Below, in pieces: positions 1-7,253 of a DNA stretch of 64,000 nt (the stretch's first letter is position 1; each line of letters starts with the position of its first letter). The notes below the pieces were generated by a model. It worked only from the letters and a program-made list of their open reading frames with translations, had not been told where the DNA came from and ran no database searches. Source of the DNA: an uncultured Paracoccaceae bacterium (GTDB taxonomy: Bacteria; Pseudomonadota; Alphaproteobacteria; Rhodobacterales; Rhodobacteraceae); contig CANLEQ010000014.1 of NCBI GenBank assembly GCA_947489705.1, positions 27,649 through 91,648 of the forward strand, read 5' to 3'. Made by a program: the position numbers and the translations under genes.

Positions 1-513
1 GGCATCCTTCTCGGACAGGATCGGGTCGCGGCCCTCGAGGCCCCAGTCGATGGCGATCTCGGGATCGTCCCAGACCACCGCGCCGTCGCAATCGGGAGCG
101 TAGTAATCGCTGCATTTATAGACGATCTCGGTGTCGTCCGCGCGCGTCACGAAGCCGTGCAGGAAGCCCGCGGGGATCAGCAGCTGGCGCCCGTTCTCGG
201 CCGAGAGCTCGACCCCCGTCCATTGCCCGTAGGTGGGGCTGCCGGTGCGGATGTCCACGGCCACGTCGAGGAGCGCGCCGCGCCCGCAGCGCACCAGCTT
301 GGCCTGGGCGTGGGGGGGCGACTGGTAATGCAGGCCGCGTAGCGTGCCCGCCCGGGCCGACACCGAATGGTTGTCCTGCACGAAATCGAGCGTGATGCCG
401 GCCTCTTCCATGCGCTGGCGGTTCCACGTCTCGGCAAAGAAGCCGCGGTCGTCGCCGAAGCGGCGCGGCGTCAGGATCAGCACGCCCGGAAGCGCGGTCT
501 CCTCGATCTGCAT
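1..513 (-). CDS. rfbC: dTDP-4-dehydrorhamnose 3,5-epimerase, C-terminus cut by window edge
   Basis: Cytoplasmic enzyme that epimerises dTDP-4-keto-6-deoxyglucose at C3 and C5, the third step of dTDP-L-rhamnose synthesis. Translated from ATG at 513, the frame stays open to base 1 (171 residues; the family is usually about 180-190). It starts MQIEETALPGV and carries the family signatures RRFGDDRGFFAETW, LRGLHYQ with the catalytic-type histidine, the basic GRGALLDVAVDIR strand and the IPAGFLHGF core of the cupin fold. The remaining rfb/rml genes probably lie beyond the left edge, since the gene is transcribed in that direction. Rhamnose genes are a hallmark of roseobacter biofilm plasmids (known). 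Identification is secure; only the last residues are missing. Confidence 0.95.
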   Translation of the reverse strand, partial: MQIEETALPGVLILTPRRFGDDRGFFAETWNRQRMEEAGITLDFVQDNHSVSARAGTLRGLHYQSPPHAQAKLVRCGRGALLDVAVDIRTGSPTYGQWTGVELSAENGRQLLIPAGFLHGFVTRADDTEIVYKCSDYYAPDCDGAVVWDDPEIAIDWGLEGRDPILSEKDA

Positions 514-609
514 GTTTCCCGTATCCCTTGTTTTGCGGTTGGCCCTTAGCAGGTCGCGCGCGCGCTGTCACTTGACCTTCGAAGGGTGCGGCCCGACAAG
601 CGCGCGACC

Positions 610-1674
610 ATGTCCCATGCCGCCCCTTCCCGCCCCGGCCGTCTCGTGGCCGTCGTCGTCACCCATGACCGGCTGGCGCAGCTCAAGGTGACGCTGGCGC
701 GCCTCGCGCAGAGCCCCGAGACGGATCTGGCGGCGGTCCTGGTGGTCGACAATGCCTCGACCGACGGGACCGGCGACTGGCTCGCCGCGCGCCGCGATCC
801 GCGCCTGCACGTCCTGCGCCTGCCGCGCAACGTGGGCGGGGCCGGCGGGTTCGAGGCGGGGATGCGCCACGCGGCGACGCGGCTCGATCCCGACTGGATC
901 CTGGTGATGGACGACGATGCGCGGCCCGCGCCCGGCGCGCTCGCGGCGTTTCGCGCCGCGCCGCGCGACGCGGACACCGCCTATGCGGCCGCGGTGCGCT
1001 ATCCGGGCGGGGGGATCTGCGAGATGAACCGCCCCGGCCTCAACCCCTTCGCGCGGCCGGGCGCGCTCTGGCGGACCGTGACGGGCAAAGGGCGCGACGG
1101 CTATCACCTCGGGGCGGCCGATTACGAGGGCCGCGCCCTGCGCGCGATCGACATGGGGTCCTTCGTCGGGCTCTTCGTGCCGCGGCGCGCGACGGAACTG
1201 GTGGGCTATCCCGAAGCGGCGCTGTTTCTCTATGGCGACGACGCGATCTATTCGCTCAGGATGCGGGCGGCGGGGATCGCGATCCTGTTCGACCCGGCCC
1301 TGCGCTTCGAGCATGATTGCGCGACCTACACGCCCGGCCGGGGCGCAGCACGGATCGCGCCGCTCTGGAAGGCGTATTACATGTTCCGCAACCGGCTGAT
1401 CATGTATCGCCACGCGGCCGGGCTCGCCTTCTGGATCTTCGCGCCGGTGCTGATCGCCAAATGGCGCGGCGACGCGCGCCATTACGGCGCCGATGCGCCG
1501 CGGTTCCGCAAGATCCTCGCCCGGGCGGTGCGCGACGGGATCCGCCGGCGCACGGGTCTCACGCTCGACGAGGTGCGCGCGCTGGCGGCCGCCGAGCCCG
1601 CCCCTATTCGTTCAGGATCCGGCGGTGATAGCGGCCCATCAGCAAGAGCCCCATCGCAAGGCAGCCCAGACTGA
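610..1674 (+). CDS. glycosyltransferase family 2, galactofuranosyltransferase-like
   Basis: Predicted cytoplasmic GT-A glycosyltransferase of 354 residues. It opens with the nucleotide-binding strand LVAVVVTHDR, continues with VLVVDNASTDGTGDWL and has the metal-binding DxD-type motif in ILVMDDDARP at about residues 95-100; a second acidic motif, LYGDDAIYSLRM, sits near residue 210. The arrangement resembles GlfT-type galactofuranosyltransferases, and the plasmid carries glf, so UDP-galactofuranose is a plausible donor (inference). ATG 610 is preferred over an in-frame GTG at 586, which has a purine-rich stretch too close to serve as a ribosome site. The 3' end overlaps the convergent ABC permease gene by 71 bp. 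The acceptor is unknown. Confidence 0.85.
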   Translation: MSHAAPSRPGRLVAVVVTHDRLAQLKVTLARLAQSPETDLAAVLVVDNASTDGTGDWLAARRDPRLHVLRLPRNVGGAGGFEAGMRHAATRLDPDWILVMDDDARPAPGALAAFRAAPRDADTAYAAAVRYPGGGICEMNRPGLNPFARPGALWRTVTGKGRDGYHLGAADYEGRALRAIDMGSFVGLFVPRRATELVGYPEAALFLYGDDAIYSLRMRAAGIAILFDPALRFEHDCATYTPGRGAARIAPLWKAYYMFRNRLIMYRHAAGLAFWIFAPVLIAKWRGDARHYGADAPRFRKILARAVRDGIRRRTGLTLDEVRALAAAEPAPIRSGSGGDSGPSARAPSQGSPD

Positions 1675-2434
1675 CGGCGAACACGTAAGCCACCGAGACG
1701 TAATCGGCGCGGTAGGTCGCGTAGACCCCCCGCCGCATCAACCCGGTGATGTGCAGGAGCGGGTTCCACCACAGGATCGCGGCCACGTTGGGCGGCATGT
1801 CCTCGTAGAGGAAGAAGATCCCCGAGACGATGAAGATCGGCCGCATGGCGATCGACCAGATCTGCTCCCAGGCCTTGAAGAGCCCCGAGATCACGCAGTT
1901 GAACGCCCCCACCCCGGTGCCGAGCAGGATCGCGAGGGCGAGCGCCTGCACGACGGGGGCGAGTTCGACCACGGTGCGCGTCTCGGTCAGCACGAAGATG
2001 CCGGTGAGCAGGATGTAGGTGACGAGCAGCCCGGTTAGTGCGTTGAGCGCCGTGCGCGCGATCATCGCGTCGAGCCAGGTGACGGCCGGATAGAACAGCA
2101 GCGCGCGCGAATAGCTCACGCTGCGCGCGACCGCGTTCGAGACCGACATGTAGATCTGGAAGGGCAGGTATCCCGTCGCGTAGAAGAGCAGGAAGGAATT
2201 GCCGAGCGACGGCGTGCGCACGATGAGCGAGAAGCCCAGCGACAGGATCAGGATGCCGCCCAAGGGCTCCAGGATCGCCCAGAGATAGCCGCCCGGAGAG
2301 CGTCCGTAGCGTGACGTCATCTCGCGCAGGATCAGCGCCATGATCGACCGCAGGGCCGGAAAGCTGCGGTTCACGCGCCTGAGCTTGGGACGCGCGCGCG
2401 GGCCTCCGGGGGGAAAGACGGGGATGCGGGGCAT
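1604..2434 (-). CDS. kpsM: capsule polysaccharide ABC exporter, permease (KpsM-like)
   Basis: Inner-membrane permease of an ABC-2 polysaccharide exporter, 276 residues, the usual length of the KpsM/Wzm/BexB family. The N-terminus is cytoplasmic and basic; ALILREMTSRYGRSPGGYLWAILEPL is followed by about six hydrophobic segments and by the conserved ETRTVVELAPVVQAL and WNPLLHITGLMRRGVY regions. Start chosen at MPRIPVF (2434); the frame is open for 22 more codons upstream, without family similarity. Its ATPase (4106) and the KpsE-like partner (2528) lie next to it on the opposite strand, so the exporter is encoded by two divergent units that share a promoter region of about 90 bp. The 3' end overlaps the convergent glycosyltransferase gene. 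Confidence 0.92.
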   Translation of the reverse strand: MPRIPVFPPGGPRARPKLRRVNRSFPALRSIMALILREMTSRYGRSPGGYLWAILEPLGGILILSLGFSLIVRTPSLGNSFLLFYATGYLPFQIYMSVSNAVARSVSYSRALLFYPAVTWLDAMIARTALNALTGLLVTYILLTGIFVLTETRTVVELAPVVQALALAILLGTGVGAFNCVISGLFKAWEQIWSIAMRPIFIVSGIFFLYEDMPPNVAAILWWNPLLHITGLMRRGVYATYRADYVSVAYVFAVSLGCLAMGLLLMGRYHRRILNE

Positions 2435-2527
2435 GGGGGCGGACCGTTCGCGAGACTGGCAATTGCGCCGCTCAATATGTAAGACGCCCGCAGGAAACAC
2501 AAATCACGTCCAGGGCGGGCAGATCCC

Positions 2528-4003
2528 ATGAACACGTCGAACGACGGTGCCGCCGCGCGGAACGACACTGCCCCCAAGCAGGCGGAGGCCGCCGCCCCCG
2601 AGGGCGAGACGCCCCAGACCCCGAAGGGCGCGCAGCCCCAGACATCCAAGGGCGAAAAACCACGGGCTCCCGAGGGCGAGAAACCCCAGGCTCCGAAGGG
2701 AGAGAAGCCCAAGGGACCGAAGGGCGAGGCGCCCCAGACCCCGAAGGGCCGCGTCGAGACAATACCGCCCGCCAGGGACGGCGGCGGCCGGGCGAAGGTC
2801 GCGGGCGGGGCGGGACAGGGCGGCGGCGGCAAGCCCGCCGGCTCCGCCGATCTCGACGGGTCCCAGCAGCCGGTGGCGCGGCCCGCCCGGATGCAGCGGC
2901 GCCATTGGGGCCTCGGGATCAGCTTCGTGGCGGTGGTGCTGGTCCCGCTCCTGGCGACGATGCTCTATCTGTGGATCTTCGCGGTCGACCAGTACGCCTC
3001 GGTCACGGGCTTCACCATCCGCCAGGAAGAGGGCGGCGGCGCGTCGGAACTGCTGGGCGGCCTGGCCTCGCTCGCGGGCTCGCCCGTCTCGTCGGATGCC
3101 GACATCCTCTACGAGTTCATCCAGAGCCAGGAGATCGTGCGCGGCATCGATGACGAGCTCGACCTCGTGTCGCATTACACGGCGCCCTTTCCGGGCGATC
3201 CGGTCTTCACGCTCTGGCCCGATCCCACGATCGAGGACCTGCAGGCCTATTGGCAGGGCAAGGTGCAGATCACCTTCAACCAGAGCACCGGCCTCATCGA
3301 GGTGCAGACGCTGGCCTTCGATCCCGAGATGGCCCATGCGATCAACCGCGAGATCGTGGCGCGCAGCCAGCAGATGATCAACGATCTGAACCTGCAGGCG
3401 CGCGAGGACGCGATGCGCTATGCCAATGCCGATCTGGAAGAGGCCCGCGATCGCCTGCGCACCGCGCGCGGCGCGCTCACCGCGTTCCGCACCCGCACCC
3501 AGATCGTCGATCCCGAAGCCGACATGCAGGGCCGGATGGGGGTGATGACGAACCTCCAGCAGCAGCTCGCCGAGGCGCTGATCGAATACGACCTGCTGCA
3601 GCAGACGGCCAACGCGCAGGATCCGCGCGTGCGCCAGGTCGAGCAGCGTATCGAGGTGATCCGCGGCCGCATCACCGACGAGCGCGAGAGCTTCACGAGC
3701 GACGACACGCGGATGGGTGGCGTGGGCGAGGATTACCCCTCGCTCATCGCCGAATACGAGGGCCTGGCCGTCGATCGCCAATTCGCCGAGGAGACCTATC
3801 GCGCGGCCTTGGCCGCCGTGGACCTCGCCCGCGCCAAGGCGCAGCGCCAGAGCCGCTATCTCGCGACCTACATTCCGCCCACGCTGCCCGAGATGTCGGA
3901 ATTCCCCCGCCGCGGGATCATCAGCGCGATGACCGGGCTTTTCCTGGTGCTGCTCTGGTCGGTGATGGCGCTCGTCTATTATTCGATCCGCGACCGTGGG
4001 TGA
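2528..4003 (+). CDS. kpsE: capsule polysaccharide export inner-membrane protein (KpsE/BexC/CtrB-like)
   Basis: Polysaccharide co-polymerase/periplasmic adaptor that links a KpsMT-type ABC exporter to the outer membrane. The 491-residue protein has a low-complexity N-terminus (about 1-120), a first membrane segment at about 129-152, a long periplasmic part with coiled-coil character (about 290-400, rich in Glu, Arg and Gln) and a closing membrane segment at about 463-485 preceded by the family motif PPTLPEMSEFPRRG. It is about 100 residues longer than typical KpsE/BexC owing to the N-terminal extension, which is Pro/Lys/Gly-rich. The ATPase gene follows about 100 bp downstream. Function is well supported; the role of the extension is unknown. 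Confidence 0.9.
   Translation: MNTSNDGAAARNDTAPKQAEAAAPEGETPQTPKGAQPQTSKGEKPRAPEGEKPQAPKGEKPKGPKGEAPQTPKGRVETIPPARDGGGRAKVAGGAGQGGGGKPAGSADLDGSQQPVARPARMQRRHWGLGISFVAVVLVPLLATMLYLWIFAVDQYASVTGFTIRQEEGGGASELLGGLASLAGSPVSSDADILYEFIQSQEIVRGIDDELDLVSHYTAPFPGDPVFTLWPDPTIEDLQAYWQGKVQITFNQSTGLIEVQTLAFDPEMAHAINREIVARSQQMINDLNLQAREDAMRYANADLEEARDRLRTARGALTAFRTRTQIVDPEADMQGRMGVMTNLQQQLAEALIEYDLLQQTANAQDPRVRQVEQRIEVIRGRITDERESFTSDDTRMGGVGEDYPSLIAEYEGLAVDRQFAEETYRAALAAVDLARAKAQRQSRYLATYIPPTLPEMSEFPRRGIISAMTGLFLVLLWSVMALVYYSIRDRG
2609..2755 (+). repeat. Pro-Lys-Gly-rich tandem codon repeat in the KpsE-like protein
   Basis: Degenerate repeats of a 7- to 8-codon unit of the type P-Q-x-P-K-G-E-K cover residues about 28-76 of the exporter subunit. 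Variants read TPKGAQPQ, TSKGEKPR, APEGEKPQ, APKGEKPK, GPKGEAPQ and TPKGR. The stretch is predicted to be cytoplasmic, basic and extended. Such nearly identical short repeats are prone to change copy number between strains. Confidence 0.75.
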
Positions 4004-4105
4004 GGGGCGGGACAGAAACGGTCCGGTGCATGACCTACGCCCCGTAGGGGCGACGGACCGTGTCAGCCCCGGACGGGCGGAGCCCCGGAGCGCCGGGATC
4101 CCGCG

Positions 4106-4780
4106 ATGATCGTCTTCGAGAACCTGACCAAGAGCTTCAACCTCAAGGGCTTCCGGCAGGTCGTCATCGACAATCTCAACCTGGTCCTGCCGACGGGCCA
4201 TTCGCTGGCGCTGATGGGGCGCAACGGGGCGGGCAAGTCGACGCTCATGCAGATCATCGCGGGCACGCTGCAGCCCGATACGGGCCGCGTCGTCTCGGAC
4301 GGGTCGATCTCGTGGCCGGTGGGGCTCGGCGGGTCCTTCCACCGCGATCTCACGGGCGCGCAGAACGTGCGGTTCCTGGCGCGCGTCTACGGCGTCGACA
4401 CGCGGGAGCTCGAGGATTTCGTCGAGGATTTCTCCGAGCTCGGCAAGCATTTCCACATGCCGATCCGCTCCTATTCGAGCGGCATGCGCTCGCGGCTGAC
4501 CTTCGGGACGTCGATGGGCATTCCCTTCGACACCTACCTGGTCGACGAGGTGACGGCGGTGGGCGACAAGGCCTTCCGCCGCAAGAGCCAGGCGCTTTTT
4601 TCGGAGCGCATGAAGAACGCCTCGGCCATCCTCGTCAGCCACAATACCGACGATCTGCGCAAGTTCTGCGATGCGGGCATCGTGCTGGAGAACGGGCGGC
4701 TGACATTCCTCGAGGATCTCGAAGAGGCGATCGCGATGCACGAGGACAATATGGGCCGCCCCAAGATACGCAGCGCCTGA
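4106..4780 (+). CDS. kpsT: capsule polysaccharide ABC exporter, ATPase (KpsT-like)
   Basis: ATP-binding subunit that powers export through the KpsM-like permease. The 224 residues carry Walker A GRNGAGKST (38-46), an ABC signature variant SYSSGMRSR (122-130) and Walker B YLVDEV with the catalytic-type glutamate (D147-E148), followed by AVGD and the switch histidine in LVSHN. Length and the short helical insert fit the KpsT/BexA/CtrD branch, which lacks the C-terminal carbohydrate-binding extension of Wzt proteins. The start at ATG 4106 gives MIVFENLTKSF, the family N-terminus. It follows the KpsE-like gene on the same strand with a gap of about 100 bp. Confidence 0.93.
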   Translation: MIVFENLTKSFNLKGFRQVVIDNLNLVLPTGHSLALMGRNGAGKSTLMQIIAGTLQPDTGRVVSDGSISWPVGLGGSFHRDLTGAQNVRFLARVYGVDTRELEDFVEDFSELGKHFHMPIRSYSSGMRSRLTFGTSMGIPFDTYLVDEVTAVGDKAFRRKSQALFSERMKNASAILVSHNTDDLRKFCDAGIVLENGRLTFLEDLEEAIAMHEDNMGRPKIRSA

Positions 4781-4938
4781 ACGATCCGGATACCGGTGCG
4801 CCTGTCGATGCTCCGGCGTGCGGCGCCCTCACCGGCGCTTAGTCATTTTGTCCAATCCTCAAGGCCCGGACAGCACCCCCGCACGGGTTCCGATGCAGGA
4901 AAACGCGGGTTTCGGGTTGGAGGGAGGCCCTTTCGACG

Positions 4939-5160
4939 ATGAAGTTTCTGATCGATCCGCTGCGCCGCGGTCTTGAAGGGGCTTCCAAGGCGTGGCGCCG
5001 CCGGAGCACGCCGTCCCACGACCTGGAAGAGGCGATCGCGCGCAATGCCGAGGCGCACGACATCCTGAGAAGTGCCCTTCTCACAATGATGGAAGCAAGG
5101 ATCCAGACGCCGCGCGAGGCGAAGGATCGAACCGATGAGGACCGTGATGACATTTGCTGA
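4939..5160 (+). CDS. small hypothetical protein
   Basis: A 73-residue, charged protein (MKFLIDPLRRGLEG) that I do not recognise. It is mostly predicted helix, with a basic segment KAWRRRS near residues 18-24 and an acidic tail. A GGAGG-type ribosome site lies about 12 nt before ATG 4939. Its 3' end overlaps the following membrane-protein gene by 26 bp, which suggests translational coupling. It is probably expressed as a pair with that gene, but no function can be assigned. Confidence 0.6.
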   Translation: MKFLIDPLRRGLEGASKAWRRRSTPSHDLEEAIARNAEAHDILRSALLTMMEARIQTPREAKDRTDEDRDDIC

Positions 5161-5581
5161 TTTCGCTCACGAACTGAACCATCGCTCGGCAATTCTCGCG
5201 TCCCTGGCCACGATTTTCATCAGCGTCGGCTTCGTGCGTCTGGCGCTCAAGGAAAAGGGACTGATCCGGCACCTGGCAACGGGGCTTCTTCTCATGCACA
5301 TGGTCGTGTTCCTGCGGACGTTCTACTGGGATGTGGTGCAGTACTTCACGGGCACCGTCGCCTGGGAGGAATGGAGCGAACTGACGGGCGGGAGGGCGGT
5401 GAACGTGATCTTCAACGCCATGGTTGTCCTGGCGGCATATCACAGCCTGCGTGCCCTGAAACTGGCCATTCCCGAAGATGTCAGGTCCGAATATTCCCTG
5501 ATCGGCGCGGCATTCTATCCCAGGCCCGGTTTCGGCAAGAGGCTGCGGAAGCTGCGGCGGAGCCGGTCGGCGCGCAAATAG
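5135..5581 (+). CDS. small membrane protein of unknown function
   Basis: A 148-residue protein with about three hydrophobic segments (roughly residues 17-38, 47-68 and 86-106) and a strongly basic C-terminus (GFGKRLRKLRRSRS), so an inner-membrane location with a cytoplasmic tail is likely. ATG 5135 has a GAAGGA sequence 8 nt upstream; ATG 5147 is an alternative. It overlaps the preceding 73-codon gene. The size and small-gene pairing resemble phage-derived cassettes of this group, but I see no diagnostic motif and do not assign a family. Confidence 0.65.
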   Translation: MRTVMTFADFAHELNHRSAILASLATIFISVGFVRLALKEKGLIRHLATGLLLMHMVVFLRTFYWDVVQYFTGTVAWEEWSELTGGRAVNVIFNAMVVLAAYHSLRALKLAIPEDVRSEYSLIGAAFYPRPGFGKRLRKLRRSRSARK

Positions 5582-5741
5582 CGGTAACGCCGATCTTCGA
5601 TGACCCCGCGGGGCCTCGGCACGAAAGCCGCGGCCCCGCAACGCCATGCACGCATGGTTTGCCGCACGGACCTTTGACGATTGGTCGGGACCGAAGGGGC
5701 CGGGGGAGGGGAGGGCGAATGCGTTTCGCCCCCGCCGCATC

Positions 5742-6191
5742 TCATCCGGCCATCTGGGAAACGCACCGGGCCTGGCCGGTCTGCACCGCCTCCTCCATGA
5801 AGGCGAGAATGTCGCGCGCGGAGGCCTTCGAGATGTCGGTCTCGCCGCCGCCCCGCCGGGCCTGGAAATCGCGAAAGGTGCAGTCGGGCGCGCGGGTGAG
5901 CGCCATGTCCCAGTCGGCAAACCGGCGCCGCGCCACGGGCCCTTCGTGAAGGACGCGCAGATCGTGGTGACGCGGATCCTCGTCGATCCGGGCGCGCAGC
6001 TGGTTCACGCTTTCGGGCGGACCCTCGACATACTGGACATAGTATTTCCCCTCGCGGTGGAGATAGCCGGTGAGCGCGTCCCTGTGGTTGCGGTTCTTCG
6101 CCTGCAGATAGATCAGGGCATCGTCCTGGGAGCGGGGCGGAGCCTTGGCGGTGGATACGTAAAGCCAGCACATCAACGTTTCGTGTCGCAT
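5742..6191 (-). CDS. BLUF-domain blue-light sensor
   Basis: Cytoplasmic flavin-binding photoreceptor of 149 residues consisting of one BLUF domain with a short C-terminal tail. The FAD-interacting residues fall at the same spacing as in AppA (Tyr21, Asn45, Gln63, Trp104, Met106): here Tyr11, Asn35, Gln53, Trp94 and Met96. The EGPPESVNQL and DPRHHDLRVL segments are also typical. Start chosen at MRHETL (6191), preceded by an AAAGGT ribosome site; an upstream in-frame ATG at 6311 would add 40 unrelated residues. There is no output domain, so it probably acts by binding a partner. Short BLUF proteins regulate attachment or photosynthesis genes in related bacteria (known); here the target is unknown. 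Confidence 0.93.
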   Translation of the reverse strand: MRHETLMCWLYVSTAKAPPRSQDDALIYLQAKNRNHRDALTGYLHREGKYYVQYVEGPPESVNQLRARIDEDPRHHDLRVLHEGPVARRRFADWDMALTRAPDCTFRDFQARRGGGETDISKASARDILAFMEEAVQTGQARCVSQMAG

Positions 6192-6453
6192 TATCAGAGG
6201 CTTACCTTTCATCATGGGAAGTCTGAACTGTTCGGCGCCCATGGATAATTTTCCGTTAAGAACGCGCTCCCGGAGCCGGACGCGGAACGGTCCCGTCCAC
6301 CGGCCGTTCATTCTTCCCGGCCGTGCCGCCGACGGTCAGGTCCCCGGGCAGGCATCGCGCTCGCCCCGGACTCGCGGTGTCGATCGTGCGGAAGGCGCGT
6401 GCGGAACGGGTGGGCGGGATGCTCGTTGAGAGGCACCAATCAGGAGAGCGACC

Positions 6454-7227
6454 ATGAGCCTCAAACGCATACTCGGAACAATGCTCGCCACCCGCATGGC
6501 CGGCCGCGGCCGCCGGCGCGGATCGTCGGGCCTCATGTCGATGCTCGGCGGTCGCCGGCGGCGCGGCGGCAAGATGGGGCTCGCGGCGCTCGGCTACATG
6601 GCCTACCGCGCCTATCAGGACCAGCAATCGAGAACGGCCGGATCCGCGGGCACCGCGGGTGCGGGCGGATCCTCGGGTGCCGCGCACGGCTCGGGGTCGA
6701 GCGGCGGGCTTACCGGCATCGTCCAGGACGTGGTCGACCGCTTTTCGGGCGGATCGCAGCCCGGTGCGCAAAGCGGTGCCGCGACCGCCGGGGCCGGCAC
6801 GACCGCCGCCGCCGGGACCACCTCCCCCGCGCGCGAAGCGGAGGAGGACATGCACGAGGAAGCCGATGCCGCCGAGCGTCTGAGCGACCAGAAGGCGCTT
6901 CTGCTCATCCGGGCGATGATCACGGCCGCCTATTCCGACGGCGCGATGTCGACGGAGGAGCGCCAGAGGATCATGGGCGAGATCGAGGAGGCGGGAGGCG
7001 ACGCGTCCGATCGCGAGGTCATGGAGCGCGAGATCGCCAATCCCAAGCCCCTCGACGAGTTGCTGACAGAGGTGAACGACACGGAGACGGCCGAGGAATT
7101 CTATCTCGCCTCGCGTGCGGCGGTGGATGGCGAGACGGAGGCCAACCGCGCCTATCTCGCCGAACTGCGCGACCGCTTCGGCCTGTCGCAGGAGCAGATC
7201 GCCGAGGTCGAGGAACTGGCGACGTAA
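6454..7227 (+). CDS. DUF533 (YebE-like) protein with TerB-like C-terminus
   Basis: A 257-residue protein of the DUF533 family. The N-terminus is Arg/Gly-rich, then a short hydrophobic stretch (GLAALGYMAYRAYQ) gives way to a Gly/Ala/Ser linker (about 55-125) and an all-helical TerB-like domain (about 145-255) beginning LLIRAMITAAYSDGAMSTEERQ. The acidic DGAMSTEE pattern is conserved in TerB-like domains and may bind metal. A CAGGAG ribosome site precedes ATG 6454. Family members are inner-membrane associated; their biochemical role is unknown. It converges with the following glycosyltransferase-like gene, leaving 26 bp between stops. Confidence 0.85.
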   Translation: MSLKRILGTMLATRMAGRGRRRGSSGLMSMLGGRRRRGGKMGLAALGYMAYRAYQDQQSRTAGSAGTAGAGGSSGAAHGSGSSGGLTGIVQDVVDRFSGGSQPGAQSGAATAGAGTTAAAGTTSPAREAEEDMHEEADAAERLSDQKALLLIRAMITAAYSDGAMSTEERQRIMGEIEEAGGDASDREVMEREIANPKPLDELLTEVNDTETAEEFYLASRAAVDGETEANRAYLAELRDRFGLSQEQIAEVEELAT

Positions 7228-7253
7228 GGGCCGGGTCCGCCCCCCCGCGGGGG

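Noticed and set aside
2504..4741. A 745-codon minus-strand frame opposite the capsule export genes
   Set aside because: It is rich in His/Arg/Glu with no domain and covers the well-supported KpsE-like and KpsT genes; a composition artefact.
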